Part shown: one piece after another, positions 32,994-42,240 of the stretch | Numbering within the stretch: position 1 is the first letter of the stretch | Layout of the letters: every line of letters begins with the position of its first letter | NCBI RefSeq assembly: GCF_004571195.1 | Contig: NZ_CP038271.1 | Coordinates: forward strand, 744,001-808,000 | Length of the DNA: 64,000 nucleotides | Direction: 5' to 3' | Origin: Legionella geestiana | GTDB taxonomy: Bacteria; Pseudomonadota; Gammaproteobacteria; Legionellales; Legionellaceae | Notes under the pieces: generated by a model | Told to the model about the DNA's origin: nothing | Databases searched by the model: none | What the model saw: the letters and a program-made list of their open reading frames with translations, nothing else | Position numbers and translations under genes: made by a program

Positions 32994-33746
32994 ATGGTCG
33001 ATAAGGCCCTTTTCGTTGACATGGGGGGTGCAAAAAGTGCAATGCGCTCCCTGCGTGTGATAGCGAACAATCTTGCAAACACCAATACGGTTGGTTTTCG
33101 TGCTGACTTTGAAACGGCCAAGCCGCATAAATCGCACGCAAACGATAAATTGCAGACGCGTGTTTATGCAGCTTCCATGGATGGCTGGTCGGATATGCGT
33201 CAGGGACCAATTACCGATACCGGGCGTGATTTGGATGTTGCCATTCGCGGCAAGGGGTTTATTGCCGTTCAAACCAAAGAAGGTCAGGAAGCCTATACCC
33301 GCGCAGGAAACCTCGAAATCGGTGCAAACGGTGTTCTAATGACCGCTCGTGGGGACATTGTCAGAGGCGTTCAGGGGCTCATTAATATCCCCCCCTCAAG
33401 TAGAATCACCATCAGCGAGTCTGGCGTTGTGACCGTACAGCCCATGGGGCAGGGTTCGCTTGATTTAGCGAACGTCGGACAAATTAAAATCGTTGATATT
33501 CCAGCGGCCAATCTAAAAAAAGGCGTTGACGGCCTTTATTATCCTAAAGATGGAATAAATCCCGCCCCATCCTCCGATGTAACACTCGTTTCAGGAGCAC
33601 TTGAGGGCAGTAATGTTGACCCTGTGCAGGCGCTGACAAGCCTTATCGACATGTCGCGCCAGTTTGAAATTCATACGCGCCTGATGAAGTCTGTGGAGGA
33701 CAATTCAGGTAAAGTGAATCAACTGCTCGCAGACAGTGAAGCGTAA
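32994..33746 (+). CDS. flgF: Flagellar basal-body rod protein FlgF
   Basis: A 250-residue rod protein with the motif RSLRVIANNLANTNTVGFRA at the N-terminus. DVAIRGKGFIAVQTKEGQEAYTRAGNLE lies near residue 80, and the C-terminus EGSNVDPVQALTSLIDMSRQFEIHTR is typical of FlgF/FlgG. It is read as FlgF because it precedes the distinct FlgG gene. It sits in the proximal rod. Confidence 0.95.
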   Translation: MVDKALFVDMGGAKSAMRSLRVIANNLANTNTVGFRADFETAKPHKSHANDKLQTRVYAASMDGWSDMRQGPITDTGRDLDVAIRGKGFIAVQTKEGQEAYTRAGNLEIGANGVLMTARGDIVRGVQGLINIPPSSRITISESGVVTVQPMGQGSLDLANVGQIKIVDIPAANLKKGVDGLYYPKDGINPAPSSDVTLVSGALEGSNVDPVQALTSLIDMSRQFEIHTRLMKSVEDNSGKVNQLLADSEA

Positions 33747-33758
33747 TCAACGGAGAGC

Positions 33759-34544
33759 ATGATGGATGCAGCAATGCGCGTTGCCGAATCAGGACTTAAG
33801 GCACACCACCGTAACATTGAAGTCATCAGTAACAACCTCGCCAACGCGAATACCACCTCTTTTAAGAAAAACCGCGCGGGCTTTGAGGATTTGGCCTATC
33901 AGGTTCTGCGACAACCCGGTAGTCCTACTTCTGATGTCACAAACTCGCCTACCGGTATGCTCGTCGGTACAGGGGTGCGTGTTGCGGATAATAAGAAGCT
34001 TTTTACAGATGGCCCTATCATCCAGACAGGAAACGCATGGGATGTCGCCATCGCCGGACGCGGCTTTTTGCGCATTCAAATTCCCAATCAGCCAAACCCG
34101 GCCTTTACCCGTGCAGGAAACCTTCAGGTCAATGAGCTTGGGCAGTTTGTGCTGCCAAACGGCTATCTGCTTGACCCGCCTCTGATAATTCCCGAAGGCA
34201 CCCTTTCGGTTCAAATCAGTCGCGATGGCGTTGTGAATGTAAAAACAAACGCGGGTCTTCAGGAAATCGGTCGTCTGGAATTAACGGATTTCATGAATCC
34301 CGCGGGACTTGAAGCCATCGGTGAAAACCTTTACCGGGAAACCATCGCGAGCGGGCAGCCCATCACCGGTATTCCAGGGAATGATGGTCTTGGAACCATC
34401 GAGCAGTTTTCCCTCGAAAGTTCAAACGTTAACGTCGTCGAAGAAATGGTAAACCTTATTGAGGCGCAACGCTCTTTTGAAGTCACCTCAAAAGCCATTT
34501 CTGCCATCGACAGTATGCTGCAAAATCTGAGTCGGGAAATATAA
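33759..34544 (+). CDS. flgG: Flagellar basal-body distal rod protein FlgG
   Basis: A 261-residue protein of standard FlgG length. It has HRNIEVISNNLANANTTSFKK, GTGVRVADNKKLFTDGPIIQT, then DVAIAGRGFLRIQ, and the C-terminal ESSNVNVVEEMVNLIEAQRSFEV pattern that marks FlgG. It builds the distal rod. Two ATGs (33759 and 33762) are possible. It ends 6 bases before flgH. Confidence 0.97.
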   Translation: MMDAAMRVAESGLKAHHRNIEVISNNLANANTTSFKKNRAGFEDLAYQVLRQPGSPTSDVTNSPTGMLVGTGVRVADNKKLFTDGPIIQTGNAWDVAIAGRGFLRIQIPNQPNPAFTRAGNLQVNELGQFVLPNGYLLDPPLIIPEGTLSVQISRDGVVNVKTNAGLQEIGRLELTDFMNPAGLEAIGENLYRETIASGQPITGIPGNDGLGTIEQFSLESSNVNVVEEMVNLIEAQRSFEVTSKAISAIDSMLQNLSREI

Positions 34545-34550
34545 ACGAAT

Positions 34551-35204
34551 ATGCGCACGTTTTGCAGGGTAACCGTGATGGCCACTCTAGTCCTGATTTC
34601 AGGCTGTAATGTGCTGTATCCACCCATGATGTACCCGCCGGCGGCTCCCATTGACCGCCCGCCGCCGCCGAAAAAAAACGGTACCGTCTACCAGGCAGGC
34701 TATGATGTACACCTGTATGAAGACCCCATCGCTTCACGCGTTGGCGATATATTAACGGTGCGACTGGAGGAAGGCACAAAAGGTGAATACCGTGCTCAGA
34801 CACGAACCAATAAACTTGCCTCGCTTGATTATCCCGTGCCCATAGTTTTTGGCCAGTCCATTCCCGCAATGGAAGTACAGACCGATACCGAACAGGTGTT
34901 TGACAGTCGCGGAGACAGCAATCAAAGCGGCAAGCTTTTTGGCACCATGTCGGTGACCGTTGTGAGAGTACTTGCCAACCATAATCTCATGGTTCAGGGT
35001 GAAACCTGGGTCACCATTAACCAGGGGCAGGATTACCTGCAGCTTACCGGTATTGTAAGACCTCAGGACATTGGGCCCAACAACGTGGTGTCCTCGCAAC
35101 GCATTGCCGGTGCGCAAATCAAGTTTGGGGCAAGAGGTCAGGCGGGATATGCGACCCAGGGTGGTCTGTTCACGCGAATTTTCAACCGCTTCTACCCCTA
35201 TTGA
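34551..35204 (+). CDS. flgH: Flagellar L-ring lipoprotein FlgH
   Basis: A 217-residue lipoprotein with a signal peptide ending in the lipobox LISGC near residue 18. The mature part has a Pro-rich start (PPMMYPPAAPIDRPPPPKK) and the FlgH core: LYEDPIASRVGDILTVRLEE, ANHNLMVQGETWVTINQGQDYLQLTGIVRPQDI and NNVVSSQRIAGAQI. FlgH forms the outer-membrane ring around the rod. flgI, which normally follows, is displaced behind flgL here. Confidence 0.96.
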   Translation: MRTFCRVTVMATLVLISGCNVLYPPMMYPPAAPIDRPPPPKKNGTVYQAGYDVHLYEDPIASRVGDILTVRLEEGTKGEYRAQTRTNKLASLDYPVPIVFGQSIPAMEVQTDTEQVFDSRGDSNQSGKLFGTMSVTVVRVLANHNLMVQGETWVTINQGQDYLQLTGIVRPQDIGPNNVVSSQRIAGAQIKFGARGQAGYATQGGLFTRIFNRFYPY

Positions 35205-35222
35205 TGATAAGGAGAGCAGAAT

Positions 35223-37181
35223 ATGACGTCATTGTTTACCATTGGGCTGAACAGTCTTTTTGCCTCCCAGTATGCCATTTCTGTGGCAAGCCAGAACCTC
35301 GCCAACAAGGATAACGCGTCCTACAGCCGCCGCGTGGTTGACCTGCGCGAATCCTGGAGCCGCTGGCAGATGAGCGGTGTCAATGTCGCTGACGTTCGCA
35401 GGATTGTTGATGATGTCACCAACCGCAGACTTTTGCAGCGCACCTCCGAGTTTGGAAGCGCCGGCATGACGCTGCAAAACCTTCAAGGACTTGAAAAAGT
35501 TCTTGAAAACAGCGGAAACAATACCGGCACCCAGATTAACGAAACCCTGAACGCACTTAAAGCGCTGAACGCCTCACCCGCCTCCGCACAATCGCGCCAG
35601 CTCTATATTCTTCAGCTGCAAAACCTTGCCTCCCGTTTCAACGGCCTTGACAAGGAAATCCGGGATCAAAGTCAAAATACAGTGCAGTCCCTGCAAAACC
35701 AGGTCAGTTTTGTCAACGAAACTACGCAAAAGATTGCGACACTGAACGATGAAATCAGCACCGCAGGACGCGCCGATAATATCGCTCCGCTGCTTGATGA
35801 GCGCGACCGGCTGCTGTCAGAGCTTTCAAAACGGATTGGCTTTACCATGCAGGAAGACGACCGCCACCGCGTCTCCCTCACGCTTACAAACGGCCTGCCT
35901 CTCATACAGGATATCCGTGCCAACGCGCTCTATGCCTACCCCTCCCCCACTGGCGAGCCCGTCACTGAAATTGGTATTGAGGTGGGAGGCGTACGCCAGG
36001 CTATCACCTCTGGAATCAGCGAGGGAGAAATTGGCAGCCTGCTCACCTGGCAGCGCACCACTCTGACTCAGAGCCGAAATACACTTGACCGTCTTGCACT
36101 GCTCATTGCCGACAAAATCAACACACAGAATCACCTTGGTGTTGATTTACAGGGCAATCTTGGCGGGGATATTTTTACCGATATCAACAGCGAATCCATG
36201 AAAGCCGGTCGCGCAATTCGCGACAGCAGAAACCAGTCAACCGTGACGCCAACCGTTGAAATTCTCGATTCCGCAAAGCTCGAAGCTACCGAATACAGCC
36301 TGTATTTTGACAGCCCCGGCCACTTTCAGCTGGTGAGAAAATCAGACCAGTCAGTGGTGCAGTCCGGTGAGTTAAACGCCTTTCCAGCCACCATCGAAGG
36401 ACCTGGTTTTCGCATGACGCTGCCGGCAGCTGACTACGCCACAGGCGATCGCTTTACTGTTTCACCAACGCATGGCGGAGCCGGCAATCTTAGAGTGGTT
36501 TTGCCGGATGCCAACCGTCTCGCACTCGCCTTCCCGGTTACCGCGAGTACGGGAGCAGGTAATAAGGGAAGTGGAAATATCAGCATCACCGAGATGCTGA
36601 GTACTGCTACAGACGCTTTTTCAACACCGAAAAGCCTGAACCCGCCGCTTCGAATTGAATTCATCACGCCAACGAGCTTTCGTTTGTTAAATGCGACTGA
36701 CAACAGTGTCATTGAGGACAACATTGCCTACAATCCTGCGGAGGGTTTAACGCTCTTCCCAACTGCAGGTGGTTATGACCCGGGCTTTAGAGTAGCGATT
36801 TCGGGCGAACTTGAGGCCGGAGACACCTTTTCCATAGCCTATAACCTGAACGATACCGCCAACAACCGAAATGGACAGGCGATGGAAGCGCTTTTTGACC
36901 TGAACCTGCTCGACAACGGCAGCCTGAATTTTGTAGGGGCCTGGAACGCACTCAAAAGTGATGTATCGACACAGGCCTGGTCGGCAGACATCGTCTTCAA
37001 GACGCAGGAAGGACTCTTCGACCAGGCGGAAGCCGCCCGTCACCAGGTTTCGGGGGTAAGCATGGAAGAAGAATTGATGCACATTGACGAGATTGAAAAA
37101 ACCTTCAGAGCCAGCGCGCAGATTCTAACCGCCGCCAGCGAAATGTTTGATGTGATTATTGGTATTGCAAGGAGAACCTGA
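35223..37181 (+). CDS. flgK: Flagellar hook-associated protein 1 FlgK
   Basis: A 652-residue protein with the HAP1 N-terminus (LFTIGLNSLFASQYAISVASQNLANKDNASYSRR). A coiled region follows (LQNQVSFVNETTQKIATLNDEIS), then large variable domains. The C-terminus QVSGVSMEEELMHIDEIEKTFRASAQILTAASEMFD is typical of FlgK. It forms the first junction zone between hook and filament. It comes straight after flgH instead of after flgJ, and its stop overlaps the flgL start. Confidence 0.95.
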   Translation: MTSLFTIGLNSLFASQYAISVASQNLANKDNASYSRRVVDLRESWSRWQMSGVNVADVRRIVDDVTNRRLLQRTSEFGSAGMTLQNLQGLEKVLENSGNNTGTQINETLNALKALNASPASAQSRQLYILQLQNLASRFNGLDKEIRDQSQNTVQSLQNQVSFVNETTQKIATLNDEISTAGRADNIAPLLDERDRLLSELSKRIGFTMQEDDRHRVSLTLTNGLPLIQDIRANALYAYPSPTGEPVTEIGIEVGGVRQAITSGISEGEIGSLLTWQRTTLTQSRNTLDRLALLIADKINTQNHLGVDLQGNLGGDIFTDINSESMKAGRAIRDSRNQSTVTPTVEILDSAKLEATEYSLYFDSPGHFQLVRKSDQSVVQSGELNAFPATIEGPGFRMTLPAADYATGDRFTVSPTHGGAGNLRVVLPDANRLALAFPVTASTGAGNKGSGNISITEMLSTATDAFSTPKSLNPPLRIEFITPTSFRLLNATDNSVIEDNIAYNPAEGLTLFPTAGGYDPGFRVAISGELEAGDTFSIAYNLNDTANNRNGQAMEALFDLNLLDNGSLNFVGAWNALKSDVSTQAWSADIVFKTQEGLFDQAEAARHQVSGVSMEEELMHIDEIEKTFRASAQILTAASEMFDVIIGIARRT

Positions 37182-38431
37182 TGCGACTTCCTTCTCTCAG
37201 CCAGTTTAAAAGCCAGATTCAATCGTTAACCCGTCAACAGCAAAACATTGACGCGCTGCAGAAGCAGGCATCAAGCTGGCAAAAGATTCAACATGCCTCT
37301 GAAGACCCGCTGCTTGCGAACCGTATTCAATCCATGGAAGATTATCTCACGGGCCTTGATGGCTACACGGCAAACGGCAAGCTCGCTCAAAGCCGAGCCA
37401 CCCTCATTGACAGCACCATTCAGTCATCCATTGGTAAAATTAACCGCGCCCAGGAACTGCTGCAGCAGGCGCAAAGCGGCAGCATGGCTCCTGCTGACAG
37501 GCGAGTGGTCGCTGAGGAATTAAAAGGACTTGTTGATCAGCTCTACATTCTCACCAACACCCGCGACAGCAATGGCGATTACATTTTCTCAGGCACCGCG
37601 GCAAAAAGCCCCTCATTTGTTAAAGGAGACAATGGCTATGAATACCGTGGCAGCCAGGAACGCCTGACGCTCACGATTTCACGGGGAAACACGGTGGTGT
37701 ATGGCGAGTCTGGAATGCACCTTTTTGGTAACATGAAAGTTGGGAATGGCAGTTTTGAAGTACTGGCGCATCCTGAAACCAATACCGGCAGCGGGGTCGC
37801 GAGTCCTGGAAAAGTGCTGAACCACGCAGAATATGTCGCGGATGTTTATGAAATACGCATGGTGACCAATTCCGAAGGCAAGCTGGCCTATGAGGTCATC
37901 GGCCAAAACAGCGGTCAGGTCATCCCGCCTCCGCCAAAAACATCGCCCGATGATGCGCCGGCCTATGTGGAACGAGGGGATATCGTTTTTAATGGACTGT
38001 CTTTGCAGATAGAAGGCCTGCCAGCAGTCGGCGACACCTTTACTCTGCGCCCCGCGGGTACACAAAACATGCTCAATACCCTCATGCAGCTGGCAGAGTC
38101 TCTGGATACAGAAACCGACACGCCGAAACAAAAAGCAGATTTACTGCAGGAACTCTCAGGATTTGCAGCTTCACTGACTGAAGTGAATGAATACCTGCGT
38201 ACCCGCCTCAGTGAACACGGGGCGCGGGCAAAAAATATTGATGAGCAGGTCCTCACCAACGACACACTGCTGAAAGACGGTCGCATCGACCAGAAAGTTT
38301 TGCGGGAAATCGACCCGATGGAGGTCATTTCACAGATGAAACAAAGCATGGTAACGCTTGAAATTACCCAGCAGAGCTATATGAAAATGCAGGAAGTGTT
38401 TTACGCTATCCTGAATCAGCGACAGCGATAA
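37181..38431 (+). CDS. flgL: Flagellar hook-associated protein 3 FlgL
   Basis: A 416-residue flagellin-like junction protein. The N-terminal helix QQQNIDALQKQASSWQKIQ is followed by an EDPLLANRIQSME motif (family: DDPxxA). A middle ISRGNTVVYGESG domain follows, and a C-terminal helix with LEITQQSYMKMQEVFYAILN, typical of FlgL. It forms the second junction zone that accepts flagellin. It overlaps flgK by one base. Confidence 0.94.
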   Translation: MRLPSLSQFKSQIQSLTRQQQNIDALQKQASSWQKIQHASEDPLLANRIQSMEDYLTGLDGYTANGKLAQSRATLIDSTIQSSIGKINRAQELLQQAQSGSMAPADRRVVAEELKGLVDQLYILTNTRDSNGDYIFSGTAAKSPSFVKGDNGYEYRGSQERLTLTISRGNTVVYGESGMHLFGNMKVGNGSFEVLAHPETNTGSGVASPGKVLNHAEYVADVYEIRMVTNSEGKLAYEVIGQNSGQVIPPPPKTSPDDAPAYVERGDIVFNGLSLQIEGLPAVGDTFTLRPAGTQNMLNTLMQLAESLDTETDTPKQKADLLQELSGFAASLTEVNEYLRTRLSEHGARAKNIDEQVLTNDTLLKDGRIDQKVLREIDPMEVISQMKQSMVTLEITQQSYMKMQEVFYAILNQRQR

Positions 38432-38454
38432 CCGACTTTCAGGTGCTTGAATTG

Positions 38455-39597
38455 ATGAAATGTGATGTACGACTCCAAAAAATTCTGATGCTGGTAATAC
38501 TGCTGGTGGCGGCAGTCTCTGTCCATGCTGCACGGATAAAAGACATTACTACCATCGCCGGCATCCGCGAAAACCAGTTGATTGGTTATGGTCTCGTGGT
38601 GGGGCTTGATGGTACGGGAGACCGCGCCAACCAGGCGCCCTTTACCGATCAAACCTTCCGTAACATGCTGCTCCAGTTTGGCATCCGTCTGCCGGAAGGA
38701 CGAAGCGGCCAGCTTAAAAATATCGCAGCCGTTGCCGTGAGTGCAAACCTTCCGCCTTTTGCGCGTATTGGCCAGCGCATTGACGTGACCATTTCCTCGC
38801 TTGGCAATGCCACCAGCCTTCGCGGCGGCACACTTTTGCTCGTACCGCTTCGAGGGGCTGACAACCAGATTTACGCCATGGCGCAGGGCAATGTAGTGAT
38901 TCCAGGCTTTGGCGCACAAGGCAGCAATGGCACGAAAGTGTCGGTTAACTCCACCGGTACAGGGCGCATTCCCAATGGTGCCACAGTGGAAAAACTCGTG
39001 GAAATGCCCTACATCCAAAACGGGTATATTACCTTTGAACTGAACCAGCCTGATTTCACCACGGCTCAGCGAATCACAGATACCATCAACAAGGAACTGG
39101 GCTACAAGGCCGCACAACCCGTGGACGCTGGGGCCGTGGCGGTTCGTACCGGCAACCTTGGAGTGCAGAAGGACAATTTCCTGCATCGCAACAGCTTTGT
39201 GAGCTTCATTTCTGACCTTGAGAACCTGAACGTGCAGCCAGGCGAAGTCGCGGCGAAAGTCATCTTCAATTCCCGTACCGGTACGCTGGTTGTCGGTCAG
39301 GATGTCACGGTATCGCCGGTTGCAGTTGCGCACGGTAATCTTTCAGTGTCTATTTCCGAAACTCCGGTGGTCAGTCAGCCCCAGCCTTTTGCACGCGGCC
39401 GGACCGTTGTTACCAGCGACTCAGACGTCCAGATAAATCAGCAAAAAAGCCAGGCATTCCTGTTCCAGCCAGGTGCCTCTCTCAAAGAAATTGTCGATGC
39501 TATAAACCGTGTGGGTGCCGCTCCCGACGATTTGATAGCCATACTTGAGGCCATCAAGAGTTCAGGCGCGCTACATGCCGAGTTGGAGATAATCTAA
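38455..39597 (+). CDS. flgI: Flagellar P-ring protein FlgI
   Basis: A 380-residue protein. The start at 38455 is chosen because AGGTG precedes it at normal distance and it opens directly into a signal peptide (MLVILLVAAVSVHA). The mature chain has ARIKDITTIAGIRENQLIGY and GLVVGLDGTGDR, then GNATSLRGGTLLLVPLRGAD, and ends with a DLIAILEAIKSSGALHAEL motif. FlgI forms the periplasmic P ring, using FlgA as chaperone; flgA is not in the window. It overlaps flgJ by one base. Confidence 0.97.
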   Translation: MKCDVRLQKILMLVILLVAAVSVHAARIKDITTIAGIRENQLIGYGLVVGLDGTGDRANQAPFTDQTFRNMLLQFGIRLPEGRSGQLKNIAAVAVSANLPPFARIGQRIDVTISSLGNATSLRGGTLLLVPLRGADNQIYAMAQGNVVIPGFGAQGSNGTKVSVNSTGTGRIPNGATVEKLVEMPYIQNGYITFELNQPDFTTAQRITDTINKELGYKAAQPVDAGAVAVRTGNLGVQKDNFLHRNSFVSFISDLENLNVQPGEVAAKVIFNSRTGTLVVGQDVTVSPVAVAHGNLSVSISETPVVSQPQPFARGRTVVTSDSDVQINQQKSQAFLFQPGASLKEIVDAINRVGAAPDDLIAILEAIKSSGALHAELEII

Positions 39598-40532
39598 TGT
39601 TTAACATGGGAAAAGATGCCATAAAGGCAGCAGGTGCCAACTGGACTGACATTCAGGGACTTAAAGCCTTGAACCAGCAGTCCAAAACCCAGAAAGAAGC
39701 GGTTAAAAAGGAAGTCGCCCGCCAGTTTGAAGCCATGCTCGTGCAAACCATGCTGAAAAGCATGCGAGAAGCCAACACCGCGTTTGAGGGAGGACTTTTT
39801 GGCAGCGAGCAGCAGGAGATGTATACCGACCTCTATGACAAGCAGCTCTCACTTGTATTGTCGCAATCAGGCTTTGGACTTGCAAAAACCATTGAAACCT
39901 GGCTTGACCGACAAAACCCTGAAGCAGCGGCTGAAAAGCCCGCAACCATCACTGAGGCACGCCGCGCACCCCTGCTGGCAAACCGGCCGATTGAGGCACC
40001 AGCCACTGAAAAAACTGAAGAGAAATCGGCAAAATCAAGCACTTTTGACAGTGCCGTTGATTTTGTCAAAACCCTTTGGGAGCCGGCCAAAAAAGCCGCA
40101 ACACTGCTCGGTACCGATCCGCGTCTACTGCTCGCCCAGGCTGCCCTTGAAACAAACTGGGGCAAAAGCATTATTCCGCATGCAGAAGGAAAGTCATCGT
40201 TTAATCTCTTTAACATTAAGGCCGGAAGTCAGTGGAAAAAAGAAACTGCAGCGGTTAACACGCTTGAACAGCACGGCGACACGCTGGTGCGTGAGAAGGC
40301 GCATTTTCGTGCCTATGATTCCTGGGAGGCGAGCTTTAACGACTTTGTTCATCTTTTACAAAATAATCCGCGTTACCAGACTGCGCTGAATGCAGCACCC
40401 TCACCGGAAAAGTTCACCAAAGCACTGCAGGATGCCCGCTACGCCACTGATTCGCAGTATGCTGATAAAATCATGGGCATTTATTCCAGTAAAACGTTTA
40501 ATAATTTATTCGAAATGGCAAATCTTGCTTAA
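39597..40532 (+). CDS. flgJ: Rod-cap peptidoglycan hydrolase FlgJ
   Basis: A 311-residue two-domain protein. The N-terminal rod-cap domain (about 30-105) has KEVARQFEAMLVQTMLKSMREAN and SEQQEMYTDLYDKQLS. After a linker, the C-terminal glucosaminidase-type domain (about 160-305) has LAQAALETNWGKSII with the likely catalytic Glu, then SSFNLFNIKA, and the ending YADKIMGIYSSK. It caps the rod and opens the wall for it. This is the full-length dual form found in beta- and gammaproteobacteria. Confidence 0.96.
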   Translation: MFNMGKDAIKAAGANWTDIQGLKALNQQSKTQKEAVKKEVARQFEAMLVQTMLKSMREANTAFEGGLFGSEQQEMYTDLYDKQLSLVLSQSGFGLAKTIETWLDRQNPEAAAEKPATITEARRAPLLANRPIEAPATEKTEEKSAKSSTFDSAVDFVKTLWEPAKKAATLLGTDPRLLLAQAALETNWGKSIIPHAEGKSSFNLFNIKAGSQWKKETAAVNTLEQHGDTLVREKAHFRAYDSWEASFNDFVHLLQNNPRYQTALNAAPSPEKFTKALQDARYATDSQYADKIMGIYSSKTFNNLFEMANLA

Positions 40533-40583
40533 GTTATTGGTAGAATCTGCAATAATAGAAGGGACGCGATTTGGAGCAAGGTT

Positions 40584-40871
40584 ATGAGCAGCATTCAGTT
40601 TGAAAATGTCGTTTCCCCACCGGCCCCGAGACAGCCGAGTATCACGCCGCCACAAAACGGCGACAGCTACCAGCGCACGGTGGTTATTCGTCGTGAGGAC
40701 AGCGGCCAGCTTGCCTATCTGATTCAGATAGTGCAGGAAGCCAGTCCCGCCGGGCACGACCCCAAAACGCTTGAGATGTTGAAAGCTTCAGTGCAATCCG
40801 GTACTTACGTGCCTGATACTGAACGGCTTGCCAATAATCTCATGAATCACCTTGTTCTGGGTGGGGAATAA
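40584..40871 (+). CDS. flgM: Anti-sigma-28 factor FlgM
   Basis: A 95-residue protein. The N-terminal half is polar and Pro-rich, probably unfolded. The C-terminal half carries the FlgM helix pattern (DPKTLEMLKASVQSGTYVPDTERLANNLMNHLV). FlgM holds FliA until the finished hook lets it be exported. It is separated from flgJ by 51 bases and followed by flgN. Confidence 0.9.
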   Translation: MSSIQFENVVSPPAPRQPSITPPQNGDSYQRTVVIRREDSGQLAYLIQIVQEASPAGHDPKTLEMLKASVQSGTYVPDTERLANNLMNHLVLGGE

Positions 40872-40877
40872 ACGCGC

Positions 40878-41324
40878 ATGGGACAGACGCTTAGTGCCAA
40901 AATAACGCGCCTGAATCTGGCCGCGGCCACGCTTGGCACGCTGCTCGAAGGCGATAAAGCACATTTTTCTCAAAATACCCTTGATGCATTGCTTGAGAGC
41001 ATTCCCGCAAAAGAAGCCGCCAATCTTGCGCTTTCTGAAGCCCTGCAGGCATTGATAATGAGTCCTGAGCTACAATTGCTTGAAGGCTCGCTGATTGAGC
41101 GGCTCGAAACCTTTTTACGTTCCGAAAATAATACCCTTCTTAAAGAGAATGTCCGTCAGCTCAAAAACACCCTTGAGCGCGTTTATCCTGAATTACTGGC
41201 ACTCTCAGCAATTGTCCAGAACAGTGCGAATCATTACGCTGAACTCCTTTTTGCCGCCATCAAAGGGCCGGATGCCGAGAATCTGGCGACTTATAACAGT
41301 TCGGGTCTGCTCCAGGAGGGGTGA
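40878..41324 (+). CDS. flgN: FlgK/FlgL export chaperone FlgN
   Basis: A 148-residue helical protein, Leu- and Glu-rich, in the usual place directly after flgM. FlgN-type chaperones keep FlgK and FlgL export-ready. The sequence shows helices (LLESIPAKEAANLALSEALQAL; FLRSENNTLLKENVRQLKNTL) but no unique motif, so the call rests largely on context. It overlaps the following transpeptidase gene by 4 bases. Confidence 0.8.
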   Translation: MGQTLSAKITRLNLAAATLGTLLEGDKAHFSQNTLDALLESIPAKEAANLALSEALQALIMSPELQLLEGSLIERLETFLRSENNTLLKENVRQLKNTLERVYPELLALSAIVQNSANHYAELLFAAIKGPDAENLATYNSSGLLQEG

Positions 41325-42115
41325 AAAACCACATCCCCATGAACACACAGAAACGAAATCAAGCGTTTCTGACGCGAGGTCTACTCTTCCTCACGCTGTA
41401 TACACTTATGCATCCAACATTCTCCGCCTCTACCCCTTATGGCGAAATACTCTGCAAACAGCCTGAGTATCTCTGTCACGATGTCGAACGACGCGAGCAC
41501 TGGAGTACGCTATTTCCAGATCCTGAAAAACGCGAGCTGGTGCGGCGCATTAACCGCATGAATGGCTTTCTGCGCGCCGGAATGCGCATCGCCATCCCCA
41601 AAGACCTTGATTCCCTGACACTTGAAAATGCCTCCCCCCTGCCGCAGCGTATTCCAGAAATTCGGGAAAAAACCGTCGTGGTTCATCTCGGCCTCAGCGC
41701 TTTTGGCGCCTATGACGCCAATGGCAGACTGGTGCGCTGGGGGCCACTCTCCGCGGGTACCGTATTGTGTCCCGAAACAGGACACGGCTGCAGCACGCCT
41801 ACGGGCAGTTATCGCGTACTGCGTAAAGGAGGGGCTGACTGCATTTCCCACACCTATCCCGCTTCAGTTGATGGCCGTAATGGTGGCGGAGAAATGCCAT
41901 GGTGCATTTTTTTTCACAAGGGATATGCGCTGCATGGCAGTGCAGAAATCCCAGGCTACCCCTCAAGCCACGGATGCGTTCGGCTCTTTATTGAAGACGC
42001 CGAATGGCTAAACCGCTATTTTGTGGAAACCCAAAGCCGTGGACGCCGCGCTACCCGTATCCTTATCGGCGAACGACTTTCAGGCAACGGGCTCAGAGCT
42101 GAAAGAATGCGGTAA
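41321..42115 (+). CDS. L,D-transpeptidase (YkuD family), exported
   Basis: About 264 residues from a GTG at 41321; an ATG at 41339 is an alternative. A signal-type hydrophobic segment lies near residues 18-37. The YkuD core (about 118-255) has VVVHLGLSAFGAYDANGRLV and the catalytic motif HGSAEIP...SSHGCVRL with the active-site Cys in SHGC. Such enzymes make 3-3 crosslinks or attach proteins to peptidoglycan. The gene overlaps flgN, so it is co-transcribed with flagellar genes and may help wall remodelling around the basal body. This role is inferred. The stop codon lies in the 31-bp dispersed motif. Confidence 0.88.
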   Translation: MKNHIPMNTQKRNQAFLTRGLLFLTLYTLMHPTFSASTPYGEILCKQPEYLCHDVERREHWSTLFPDPEKRELVRRINRMNGFLRAGMRIAIPKDLDSLTLENASPLPQRIPEIREKTVVVHLGLSAFGAYDANGRLVRWGPLSAGTVLCPETGHGCSTPTGSYRVLRKGGADCISHTYPASVDGRNGGGEMPWCIFFHKGYALHGSAEIPGYPSSHGCVRLFIEDAEWLNRYFVETQSRGRRATRILIGERLSGNGLRAERMR

Positions 42116-42141
42116 CGCAAACAGGCAGGATAGATGCACCT
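42111..42141 (+). repeat. 31-bp dispersed motif, copy 2
   Basis: GGTAACGCAAACAGGCAGGA and TAGATGCACCT match 28561-28591 with two differences. The TAA at 42113 is the stop of the transpeptidase gene. From here to 42240 no other gene or clear terminator is seen. Confidence 0.7.
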
Positions 42142-42240
42142 GTGTATATGTCGTCTGGTACAACGCCCCCCACATAATGCTCTCTTAACAATCGTGGTGC
42201 TACACTTAAAGACATATACGCTTGAATATAGACTGATTAA

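Noticed and set aside
40530-40556. Sigma-28 or sigma-54 promoter for flgM
   Set aside because: TAAG-N15-GCAATAAT matches few consensus positions. TGGCAAATCTTGC has only 8 bases between GG and GC.
42170-42240. PmrA-type box before the giant gene
   Set aside because: CTTAAAGAC and CTTGAATAT are present but separated by 7 bases, not 2, and do not match the direct repeat.
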